Below are positions 1 through 6,393 of a stretch of DNA of 7,589 nt, in pieces. The translations under genes were made by a program, and so were the position numbers. Within the stretch, counting starts at the first letter, position 1. Each line of letters opens with the position of its first letter. The stretch is from positions 1,415 to 9,003 of the forward strand of contig DNDT01000271.1 in the NCBI GenBank assembly GCA_003487525.1, given 5' to 3'. Below the pieces are notes generated by a model. That model was given only the letters and a program-made list of their open reading frames with translations. It made no database searches and was not told the DNA's origin. The stretch is from Flavobacteriales bacterium (lineage in GTDB: Bacteria > Bacteroidota > Bacteroidia > Flavobacteriales_E > Vicingaceae).

Positions 1-192
1 GACAACCAGCCGTGCAGAACCACCGTCGAAATCAATTGCCTTCCCACTCCGATAGGCATAGAATTGAAGTGCATTGCGACGATTGATTGATTATCCGGAT
101 TGCGCCATACATAAGTCACATATTATAGATCCGGAATCTGCCTGCCAGCCGGTGCGCCTGGCCTTGTTCTCCGGCAGGCCGGGAATCTGGAA
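1..192. other. Unassigned stretch downstream of gldH
   Basis: I cannot assign a gene here. On the plus strand, frame 1 is open from the window edge to a TGA at 88-90 (29 codons), which could be the tail of a gene entering from the left, but the peptide resembles nothing I recognise. On the minus strand a short frame begins with ATG at 74-72 and runs off the left edge (24 codons, starting MHFNSMPIGVGRQ); it could be the start of a gene downstream of gldH, but it is too short to judge. Another minus-strand frame reads protein-like (QFYAYRSGKAIDFDGG) but has no ATG, GTG or TTG start after its last stop, so a frameshifted remnant or chance would be needed to explain it. The GC-rich hairpin at 140-179 sits in the part next to gldH. 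Confidence 0.4.
131..189. repeat. GC-rich imperfect hairpin with flanking direct repeat
   Basis: A 7-bp perfect inverted repeat (GCCTGCC at 140-146, GGCAGGC at 173-179) encloses a second, weaker stem (GCCGG at 148-152 against CCTGGC-type pairing at 158-162). The octamer GGAATCTG occurs on both sides of the hairpin, at 133-140 and 182-189. The element is clearly more GC-rich than its surroundings and lies just beyond the gldH stop codon. Neither side carries a T-run, so it is not a standard intrinsic terminator. It may be a REP-like interspersed palindrome or a structured 3' end of the gldH transcript; this is inference. Confidence 0.4.
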
Positions 193-669
193 TCATAAAT
201 CTTCCCTCCCAACCTTATCCAGGATCATGCCAACCAGCATTACCATATGAATCTTATCCTGCTTCATTTCATGGCTGATCTGGTAATGATACACGCCCGG
301 TGAATTGAACGTCCTGTTTTGCAGCCAGAGAACTTCCAAATCACAGATATCCCCGTGACAATCTCCCGAATATCCATCTGAATCGGCAATTGGTACAGAG
401 GTGTGATATTCCGTGATTTCACCATCGGGTGACGTTTCCTCAATCTTCAGATAGCATGCGCTGAACGCATATCCGACAGCATGTCTGAAGGAAATAAATT
501 GATTGTATTCAATTGATGTATCAATTATTTCTATATCAAACGATAATTTATCACTTCTGTTCCATTCCAGGTCACCCGGTGGAGCTATCAGCGTGTCGTA
601 TAGTCGATTTTCATTACAGGAACCAATAATCAAAAGCATAAAAGCTACCGAAAACAAGCCTTTTTTCAT
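193..669 (-). CDS. gldH: Gliding motility lipoprotein GldH
   Basis: This 158-residue protein matches the GldH lipoprotein family of Bacteroidota, which takes part in gliding motility together with the GldK-N / type IX secretion machinery. It begins with a lipoprotein signal peptide: MKKG, a hydrophobic stretch (residues 5-16) and a lipobox ending IGSC, so Cys18 would be lipidated after LspA cleavage. The mature part has family features: an NRLYD segment just after the Cys, a WNRSDKLSFDIEI strand (36-48), the FRHAVGYAFSACYLKI region (61-76), and a conserved SDGYSGDCHGDICDLEV stretch (97-113). The length is normal for the family. The ATG at 669 is chosen because the signal peptide follows directly. 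It diverges from ileS. Assignment rests on recalled family pattern; the motility role of this copy is inferred. Confidence 0.9.
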   Translation of the reverse strand: MKKGLFSVAFMLLIIGSCNENRLYDTLIAPPGDLEWNRSDKLSFDIEIIDTSIEYNQFISFRHAVGYAFSACYLKIEETSPDGEITEYHTSVPIADSDGYSGDCHGDICDLEVLWLQNRTFNSPGVYHYQISHEMKQDKIHMVMLVGMILDKVGREDL

Positions 670-776
670 ATTCGAATCATTAACTCAATCCCGCACTAAA
701 TTTAATGTTTTAGTTAGGATTTGTAATCCATCTTTTACCACAATAAATCAAGGTACCAGCTTATCCTGCTTTTTCA

Positions 777-784
777 TAAATTTG
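777..784 (+). promoter_or_regulatory. Candidate -7 box for ileS (TAAATTTG)
   Basis: TAAATTTG fits the Bacteroidota sigma-A -7 consensus TAnnTTTG exactly and lies 24 bp before the ileS ATG. I do not see a TTTG-like -33 element at the expected distance, so the call rests on one box. It would give a leader of roughly 20 nt that still includes the AGGGA ribosome-binding site. Confidence 0.5.
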
Positions 785-797
785 CACTCCTTTTTTC

Positions 798-802
798 AGG
801 GA
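798..802 (+). promoter_or_regulatory. Ribosome-binding site of ileS (AGGGA)
   Basis: AGGGA ends 6 nt before the ATG at 809. It is the clearest Shine-Dalgarno-like site in the window and supports 809 as the start in preference to the far-upstream in-frame ATG at 503, which lies inside gldH on the opposite strand. Confidence 0.5.
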
Positions 803-808
803 CAGTAC

Positions 809-3800
809 ATGAAAAAATACACCGAATACAAAAAATTAGACCTGACTTCTACAGCTGCAGATTCTCTTTTGTTCTGGGAACAGCATGCGATTTTTGAGAA
901 GAGCATGAGTAGCCGGGAAGGAGGGAAAGAATTCGTTTTTTACGAAGGACCTCCTTCTGCGAACGGATTGCCCGGTATTCATCATGTCATGGGAAGGGCC
1001 ATAAAAGACATCTTTTGCCGTTTCAAAACCCTGAAAGGATTCCAGGTAAAAAGAAAAGCCGGTTGGGATACACATGGGTTGCCCATTGAATTAAACGTTG
1101 AAAAAGAACTGGGAATCACCAAGGAAGACATCGGTAAAAAAATCAGCATTGAAGAGTACAATCAGAAATGCCGAGAAGCGGTCATGAGGTATACATCCGA
1201 ATGGTCTGAGCTGACAAGAATAATGGGTTACTGGGTCGACATGGAGCACCCGTATATTACCTACGAGAACAAGTACATCGAAAGTGTCTGGTATTTATTA
1301 AAGAAACTATACGACAAGGATTTACTGTACAAAGGGTATACCATTCAACCCTACTCACCCAAAGCGGGTACAGGGCTGAGCACGCACGAACTCAATCAAC
1401 CCGGAACCTACAAAATGGTGAAAGACACAACCATTGTCGCCCAGTTCAAGGTTGTAAACAATGAAACATCCAGAAAGTTGTTCGAACATTCCGAGAAGGA
1501 CGTCTTTTTTATGGCATGGACAACCACACCGTGGACCCTGCCTTCAAACAGTGCATTGGCTGTCGGAGACAGCATTGAGTATGTTCAGATAGAAACATTC
1601 AATCAATACACATTCAAACCTGTTTCCGTAATTCTAGCCAGGAATGTGCTTCCTTCATTTTTTCAAAATGCTTCGGAAAACAAAGACCTGAATGCCTATA
1701 AACCGGGGGACAAAGAAATTCCGTGGAAACAGGTTGGTCAATTTAAAGGTAAGGATTTGGTCGGTATGTCGTATGAGCACTTACTCCCATATGTTCAGCC
1801 ACTGGAAAATGCGGAAAAGGCGTTTCGGGTAATTTCGGGCGATTTTGTGAGTACGGAAGACGGAACCGGAATCGTTCACATTGCGCCAACTTTTGGTGCC
1901 GATGACATGCGTGTGGCGAAAAAAGCGGGTGTACCAGCCATTTTGGTCGTGGATTCGGATGGAAGACCCCTTCCGCTGGTCGATTTACAAGGACGGTTTG
2001 TGAACCAGGTCGGAGAATTTGGCGGTGAATATGTCAAGGAAGAATACCTGACCGATAACGAAAAACCCGAAGGATACAAATCCGTCGATGTCCGCATAGC
2101 AATCAAATTAAAAGAGGAAAACAAGGCATTTCGTGTCGCAAAATACGAGCATACGTATCCCCATTGCTGGAGAACAGACAAGCCAATCCTGTATTATCCG
2201 CTCGATTCCTGGTTTGTTAAAACCACTGCCGCGCGTGAAAAACTGATTGACCTGAACAAGACCATCAACTGGAAACCCGCTTCCACAGGAACGGGAAGAT
2301 TCGGAAACTGGCTTGAAAATCTTCAGGACTGGAATTTATCCAGATCGCGATATTGGGGAGTCCCCTTACCAATTTGGGTGACGGAAGACAAAAAAGAAAC
2401 CATTTGCATTGGCAGCCTGGAAGAATTAAAAAACGAATGTGATAAGTCGGTCAATGCCGGATTTATGAACGAAAACCCATTAAAGGAATTTGTTCCGGGT
2501 GATATGAAAAAGACGAACTACGAAGTCTTTGACATGCACCGGCCAATTGTGGATGAAATCGTGCTGGTCTCAAAAGAAGGAAAGAAAATGACACGCGAAC
2601 TTGATCTCATCGACGTATGGTTTGACTCGGGATCCATGCCGTATGCGCAATGGCATTACCCATTCGAGAATAAAGAAGTATTTGAGAAAAATTATCCGGC
2701 CGATTTTATCGCAGAAGGCGTTGACCAGACCAGAGGCTGGTTCTTTACCTTACATGCCATCGCGGGGATGTGTTTTGATTCGATCGCTTACAAGAATGTC
2801 GTTTCAAACGGTTTGGTTCTGGATAAAAACGGACAGAAAATGTCAAAACGACTTGGCAATGCCGTCGATCCGTTCAAAACCATTGCAACCTACGGAGCAG
2901 ATGCCGTGCGCTGGTACATGATCTCAAATGCCCAGCCATGGGAAAACCTGAAATTTGATGAAGCCGGAATAACAGAAGTTCAGCGCAAGTTTTTCGGCAC
3001 GTTATTCAATACCTACGGGTTTTTTGCGCTTTACGCCAATGTAGACGGTTTTAATTATTCCGAAAAGAGAATTGAAGTGTCCGCTCGCCGTGAGTTGGAT
3101 CGTTGGATCATTTCAAAATTGAACAGTTTGATTCAATTTGTGGATGAATGTTACACATCCTACGAACCGACAAGAGCCACAAGAGCCATTCAGGATTTTG
3201 TGACCGACGATCTGAGCAACTGGTACGTCCGCTTATCCAGAAGAATTTTTTGGAAAGGGGATTACAGCGATGAAAAGATCGCGGCATTTCAAACACTTTA
3301 TGAATGCCTGGAGAAGATTAGCATCCTTTCATCTCCTGTCGCACCATTTTATTCGGATCAGTTATACCGGGATTTGCATATTAATACAGAGGGCAATGAT
3401 TCCTTATCGGTTCATCTGGCACATTTTCCAGAATCGGTTTCATCCGATATCGACAGGGATTTGGAAGAAAAAATGAGCCTGGCTCAGCACATAACAAGCC
3501 TGGTATTAAGTCTGCGAAAAAAAGAAAATCTCAAGGTGCGACAGCCTTTGAGCAAAATAATGGTGCCCGTATTAAATGCAAAACAGAAAAAACAACTGCA
3601 AGCCATTTCCTCTTTGATTTTGTCGGAGGTAAACGTAAAAGAAATTGAATTTTTGGACGAAAACAACAACGTACTGATAAAAAAGATCAAGCCCAATTTT
3701 AGAAGTATTGGTCCGAAATACGGAAGTTTGATGAAGGATATCTCTGTATATTTAACTGCCTTATCTCAGGAATCGATTCAGGAGGCTGAGGTAAGCGGTA

Positions 3801-4210
3801 AAATGCAGTTCGAATTGAATCAGCAGCAGGTCGAATTGAATGAAGAAGATTTCGAAATATTGTCTCAGGATATTCCGGGTTGGTCCGTAGCCGGAGATGA
3901 TAAAATTACGGTTGCGGTTGACATAAGATTGAGTCAGGAATTGATTCAGGAAGGCATTGCAAGGGAGTTTGTCAACCGAATTCAAAACCTTAGAAAAGAA
4001 GCAGGGCTGCAGGTTACAGACCGAATTGCCCTTAAAATTGCTGAACAAGAAAATATTAATAATGCAATAAAAAACAATATCCAGTATATTTGCGCCGAAA
4101 CTCTTGCAGATAGCTTAGAATTGGTTGATTCCAAAAGCATGCAAAACGGAAGTACCGAAGTAGAGATTGGCGACGAAATAAGAACCTCAATCCAATTAGA
4201 TAAATTATAG
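809..4210 (+). CDS. ileS: Isoleucyl-tRNA synthetase, type 2 (eukaryote-like), with GIHH in place of HIGH
   Basis: This cytoplasmic class I synthetase of 1133 residues charges tRNA-Ile with isoleucine. The N-terminal catalytic half has GPPSANGLPGIHHVMG, where the HIGH signature is GIHH (residues 56-59). The CP1 editing domain follows, with TTTPWTLPSN (238-247) and the GTGIVHIAPTFGADD block (352-366), whose DD pair should include the editing aspartate. Next come SRSRYWGVPLPIW (511-523), DVWFDSG (602-608) and KMSKR (677-681), the KMSKS loop. An anticodon-binding helical domain spans roughly 755-885, followed by a long C-terminal extension. The C-terminus lacks the four-cysteine zinc finger of E. 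coli-type IleRS, and KMSKR plus the overall length indicate the eukaryote-like type 2 group, which is known for mupirocin tolerance. The start at 809 is supported by the AGGGA site; an upstream extension would run antisense through gldH. The next gene begins 3 bp after the stop. Confidence 0.97.
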   Translation: MKKYTEYKKLDLTSTAADSLLFWEQHAIFEKSMSSREGGKEFVFYEGPPSANGLPGIHHVMGRAIKDIFCRFKTLKGFQVKRKAGWDTHGLPIELNVEKELGITKEDIGKKISIEEYNQKCREAVMRYTSEWSELTRIMGYWVDMEHPYITYENKYIESVWYLLKKLYDKDLLYKGYTIQPYSPKAGTGLSTHELNQPGTYKMVKDTTIVAQFKVVNNETSRKLFEHSEKDVFFMAWTTTPWTLPSNSALAVGDSIEYVQIETFNQYTFKPVSVILARNVLPSFFQNASENKDLNAYKPGDKEIPWKQVGQFKGKDLVGMSYEHLLPYVQPLENAEKAFRVISGDFVSTEDGTGIVHIAPTFGADDMRVAKKAGVPAILVVDSDGRPLPLVDLQGRFVNQVGEFGGEYVKEEYLTDNEKPEGYKSVDVRIAIKLKEENKAFRVAKYEHTYPHCWRTDKPILYYPLDSWFVKTTAAREKLIDLNKTINWKPASTGTGRFGNWLENLQDWNLSRSRYWGVPLPIWVTEDKKETICIGSLEELKNECDKSVNAGFMNENPLKEFVPGDMKKTNYEVFDMHRPIVDEIVLVSKEGKKMTRELDLIDVWFDSGSMPYAQWHYPFENKEVFEKNYPADFIAEGVDQTRGWFFTLHAIAGMCFDSIAYKNVVSNGLVLDKNGQKMSKRLGNAVDPFKTIATYGADAVRWYMISNAQPWENLKFDEAGITEVQRKFFGTLFNTYGFFALYANVDGFNYSEKRIEVSARRELDRWIISKLNSLIQFVDECYTSYEPTRATRAIQDFVTDDLSNWYVRLSRRIFWKGDYSDEKIAAFQTLYECLEKISILSSPVAPFYSDQLYRDLHINTEGNDSLSVHLAHFPESVSSDIDRDLEEKMSLAQHITSLVLSLRKKENLKVRQPLSKIMVPVLNAKQKKQLQAISSLILSEVNVKEIEFLDENNNVLIKKIKPNFRSIGPKYGSLMKDISVYLTALSQESIQEAEVSGKMQFELNQQQVELNEEDFEILSQDIPGWSVAGDDKITVAVDIRLSQELIQEGIAREFVNRIQNLRKEAGLQVTDRIALKIAEQENINNAIKNNIQYICAETLADSLELVDSKSMQNGSTEVEIGDEIRTSIQLDKL

Positions 4211-4213
4211 AAT

Positions 4214-4594
4214 ATGTCACAGGAAAAGGAAAGATATAGCGATAAGGAATTAAATGAATTCAAAGTACTTATTGAGTCAAAACTAGACGAAGCAAAAATC
4301 GATTTAAAAGACCTTAAAAGTTCGTTATCACACAGCCAGGATAACGGCACCGATGATACTTCTCCATCGTTCAAAATAATGGAGGACGGTTCAAGCACGT
4401 TAACACGTGAGGAAATCGCACAACTTGCTGCCAGACAGGAAAAATTCGTCCAGCACCTTGAAAACGCATTAATGCGAATTCAAAACAAGTCATATGGCAT
4501 TTGTCGTGCAACCGGAAAGTTAATCCCCAAGGAAAGGTTAAAAGCAGTACCACATGCTACATTGACCATAGAAGCCAAGGAACTGGGATTCTAG
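4214..4594 (+). CDS. DksA/TraR-family protein with degenerate zinc finger
   Basis: This 126-residue protein has the DksA/TraR layout: two charged helices likely to pair as a coiled coil (about 8-40 and 64-92), a short acidic/serine tip between them (about 43-62, with DNGTDD at 43-48), and a C-terminal zinc-finger-like fold. The fold is recognisable from YGICRATGKLIPKERLKAVPHATLTIEAK (94-122), which aligns with the usual YGxCxxCGxxIxxxRLxAxPxAxxCxxC. Only Cys97 remains; the other three ligand positions are Thr100, Thr118 and Ala121, so classical Zn binding is unlikely. DksA proteins bind RNA polymerase through the secondary channel and modulate the stringent response; that this protein does so is inference. 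It starts 3 bp after ileS and is probably co-transcribed with it and with lspA. No clear ribosome-binding site is visible; translational coupling is plausible. Confidence 0.88.
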   Translation: MSQEKERYSDKELNEFKVLIESKLDEAKIDLKDLKSSLSHSQDNGTDDTSPSFKIMEDGSSTLTREEIAQLAARQEKFVQHLENALMRIQNKSYGICRATGKLIPKERLKAVPHATLTIEAKELGF

Positions 4595-4637
4595 TCCGGA
4601 ATCATTCGGGCAATACCCTGGTTTCCCAACGCAATAA

Positions 4638-5279
4638 ATGAAGAAATTTCTTCTACATCCTTTTCTTATTGTTTCAGCAATATTGTTGGTTGATCAATCC
4701 GTTAAAATATGGATTAAACTGAACATGTACCTGGGTCAGGAATTCCCTGTATTCGGAAATTGGTTTATCATCCATTTTACCGAAAACAATGGCATGGCCT
4801 TTGGACTTGAATTCGGAAACGAATGGGGAAAATTAATACTAAGCCTGTTTCGAATCATTGCGATCGGTGCCCTTACCTGGTATCTGATCCGGATTTATAA
4901 GCAAAAAGCTCCCAGGGGTGTTGTCATCTGCATTTCCATGATATTGGCCGGCGCAATAGGAAACGTACTGGACAGTTTGTTTTATGGAATGATTTTTTCG
5001 GACAGTTACGGAAACCTGGCAACCCTTTTTCCCGATGGCGGGGGTTATTCTTCCTTCCTGTACGGAAAGGTGGTTGACATGCTTTTTTTTCCGTTAATTG
5101 AAGGCTTTCTCCCTCTTTGGGTTCCAATTTGGGGAGGAGAATATTTCGTTTTCTTTCGGCCTGTTTTCAATATCGCCGACAGTTCCATTTCAATTGGTGT
5201 AATAAGTCTGATTATTTTCTATCGCCAGTTTTTCCGCGACGAAAACAGGATAGAAACCACCGTGTCGGATCTAAGCTGA
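4638..5279 (+). CDS. lspA: Lipoprotein signal peptidase (signal peptidase II)
   Basis: LspA is an inner-membrane aspartyl protease that removes signal peptides from prolipoproteins at the lipobox after diacylglyceryl transfer. Family motifs present are VDQSVK (18-23), FTENNGMAFG (47-56), GNVLDSLFYG (108-117, catalytic Asp112), GKVVDMLFFP (143-152) and FNIADSSISIG (177-187, catalytic Asp181). Hydrophobic segments near 5-20, 66-85, 95-112 and 183-195 fit the four expected membrane helices. At 213 residues it is longer than the E. coli enzyme (about 165); the extra length lies between the two catalytic Asp residues. It follows the DksA-like gene by 43 bp with no visible terminator or promoter, so transcription with ileS is likely. 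Its last 9 bp overlap the end of asd on the opposite strand. GldH and the 6394-7245 lipoprotein are expected substrates. Confidence 0.95.
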   Translation: MKKFLLHPFLIVSAILLVDQSVKIWIKLNMYLGQEFPVFGNWFIIHFTENNGMAFGLEFGNEWGKLILSLFRIIAIGALTWYLIRIYKQKAPRGVVICISMILAGAIGNVLDSLFYGMIFSDSYGNLATLFPDGGGYSSFLYGKVVDMLFFPLIEGFLPLWVPIWGGEYFVFFRPVFNIADSSISIGVISLIIFYRQFFRDENRIETTVSDLS

Positions 5280-6263
5280 CGTCTTTTCTCCAATCAGAAT
5301 TTCGGCAATCTGAACTGCATTTGTCGCAGCCCCTTTTCTCAGGTTGTCAGCAACAATCCACATGTTTACTGCGTTTTCTTCCGATTCGTCCATTCTGATT
5401 CTGCCTACAAAAACTTCATCCCTGCCTTTGCTGTTTAATGGCATTGGATAAACATTGTTCGCAACATCATCCTGTACAACAACACCGGGCGTGTTTTCAA
5501 GAATTCTTCTCAAACGCGCAAGGTCAACGTTCTTTTTGAACCTGACATTCACGGATTCGCTATGACCGCCAACCACCGGAACCCTCACCGCAGTCGCTGT
5601 CACACGCAGATCCGGAATCCCCATTATTTTCCTGCTCTCGTGAACAAGTTTCATTTCTTCCTTGGTATACCCATTTTCCAGGAAAACATCACAGTGCGGG
5701 AGACAATTCTGGTCGATTGGGTGAGGATAAACCTTGTTGTCAAAATTTCCCTGGCGTTCGCTGTTCATCTGATTCAAGGCTTTTACCCCTGTGCCCGTAA
5801 TGGACTGATAAGTAGAGACTATCACCCGGTCCAGTTCAAATTCCTTGTGCAGTGGCCACAGCGTCATGACCAATTGAATGGTGGAACAATTTGGGTTTGC
5901 AATAATCATGTCCCGTTCACTCAAGGAATTTCCGTTGATTTCAGGGACAATCAGTTTAGTCCCCTCCTCCATTCGCCAGGCAGACGAATTGTCGACCACT
6001 CGTATCCCTTTGGATGCGAAAAGAGGTGCATGTTTCTTAGAAAAATCACCGCCTGCGGAAAATAGCGCAAGATCAATATCCATTTCAAGGGCCTCATTGA
6101 CCGTCACAACTGCAATTTCCTTGTCATTGAATGGCACAAATTTTCCCTTCGACGCATCCGAAGCAACAGGAATCAATTCCGAAATGGGGAAATTTCTTGC
6201 TTCAAGAACCTTCAACATCTCGCGCCCCACCATTCCGGTAGCACCTACCACTGCTATTTTCAT
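5271..6263 (-). CDS. asd: Aspartate-semialdehyde dehydrogenase
   Basis: This 330-residue cytoplasmic enzyme reduces beta-aspartyl phosphate to aspartate semialdehyde with NADPH, feeding lysine/diaminopimelate, threonine, methionine and isoleucine synthesis. It shows the N-terminal nucleotide-binding GATGMVG (7-13), the catalytic Cys126 in NPNCSTIQ (123-130), a substrate-binding Arg in AVRVPV (225-230), the catalytic His234 in GGHSES, and a C-terminal GAATNAVQIAE (311-321). The length is normal. Two starts are possible: GTG at 6269 or ATG at 6263, two codons apart. I choose the ATG because the protein then opens directly with MKIAVVGATG, typical for the family, and because a candidate -7 box at 6279-6286 would leave almost no leader for the GTG. 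It ends tail to tail with lspA and diverges from the lipoprotein gene at 6394. Confidence 0.97.
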   Translation of the reverse strand: MKIAVVGATGMVGREMLKVLEARNFPISELIPVASDASKGKFVPFNDKEIAVVTVNEALEMDIDLALFSAGGDFSKKHAPLFASKGIRVVDNSSAWRMEEGTKLIVPEINGNSLSERDMIIANPNCSTIQLVMTLWPLHKEFELDRVIVSTYQSITGTGVKALNQMNSERQGNFDNKVYPHPIDQNCLPHCDVFLENGYTKEEMKLVHESRKIMGIPDLRVTATAVRVPVVGGHSESVNVRFKKNVDLARLRRILENTPGVVVQDDVANNVYPMPLNSKGRDEVFVGRIRMDESEENAVNMWIVADNLRKGAATNAVQIAEILIGEKTSA

Positions 6264-6278
6264 ATTCACTATTTACGG

Positions 6279-6286
6279 CAAAAATA
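6279..6286 (-). promoter_or_regulatory. Candidate -7 box for asd (TATTTTTG, minus strand)
   Basis: Read on the minus strand, TATTTTTG fits TAnnTTTG and ends 15 nt before the asd ATG at 6263. A start of transcription 5-7 nt further on would leave a leader of about 10 nt, which is short but known in this phylum. No -33 element is evident at the usual spacing. Confidence 0.4.
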
Positions 6287-6362
6287 AGCTTAGAAATCCG
6301 AATCATTCCATTTATTGGACAATTTCAAATATTGGAATAAAAAAATACATCACTCAAATTTC

Positions 6363-6370
6363 TATATTTG
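6363..6370 (+). promoter_or_regulatory. Candidate -7 box for the lipoprotein gene (TATATTTG)
   Basis: TATATTTG is an exact TAnnTTTG match 23 bp ahead of the ATG at 6394, almost the same distance as the ileS box from its start codon. The region around it is very AT-rich. No -33 element is evident at the usual spacing. Confidence 0.5.
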
Positions 6371-6393
6371 TTACCCCAAAAAAAATATCGGCA

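Larger units (their letters stand above)
670..808. promoter_or_regulatory. Divergent gldH / ileS intergenic promoter region
   Basis: This 139-bp AT-rich spacer separates the two divergently transcribed genes and must hold both promoters unless one lies inside a gene. A clear candidate is visible only on the ileS side (777-784). For gldH I see no exact TAnnTTTG box on the minus strand. There is no obvious T-box leader or other structured riboswitch ahead of ileS; the space between the candidate promoter and the start codon is too short for one. Confidence 0.5.

Noticed and set aside
140..179. Intrinsic terminator for gldH
   Set aside because: The hairpin is followed by no T-run on either strand, and the perfect stem is only 7 bp.
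503..808. N-terminal extension of IleS by 102 residues, starting at the ATG at 503
   Set aside because: The extension runs antisense through gldH, is unlike any IleRS N-terminus, and the ATG at 809 has an AGGGA site and a promoter box just upstream.
670..808. T-box riboswitch ahead of ileS
   Set aside because: The spacer is too short after the candidate promoter and contains no T-box consensus or terminator/antiterminator pair; such leaders are mainly found in Firmicutes.
3808..3840. Direct repeat TCGAATTGAAT, twice within ileS
   Set aside because: It encodes similar short peptides (FELN and VELN) in a surface region of the C-terminal extension; this is likely chance or local duplication without further meaning.
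3982..4398. Minus-strand open frame across the ileS / DksA-like junction
   Set aside because: It is the complement of two well-supported genes; its serine- and leucine-rich composition is what the opposite strand of these genes would give.
5562..6065. Plus-strand open frame of 167 codons inside asd
   Set aside because: It is the antisense shadow of asd, rich in His, Arg and Pro with no recognisable domain.
5878..6393. Long plus-strand extension upstream of the lipoprotein signal peptide
   Set aside because: It lies antisense to asd, which is unmistakable, and would bury the signal peptide inside the protein. The start at 6394 gives a perfect lipoprotein signal.
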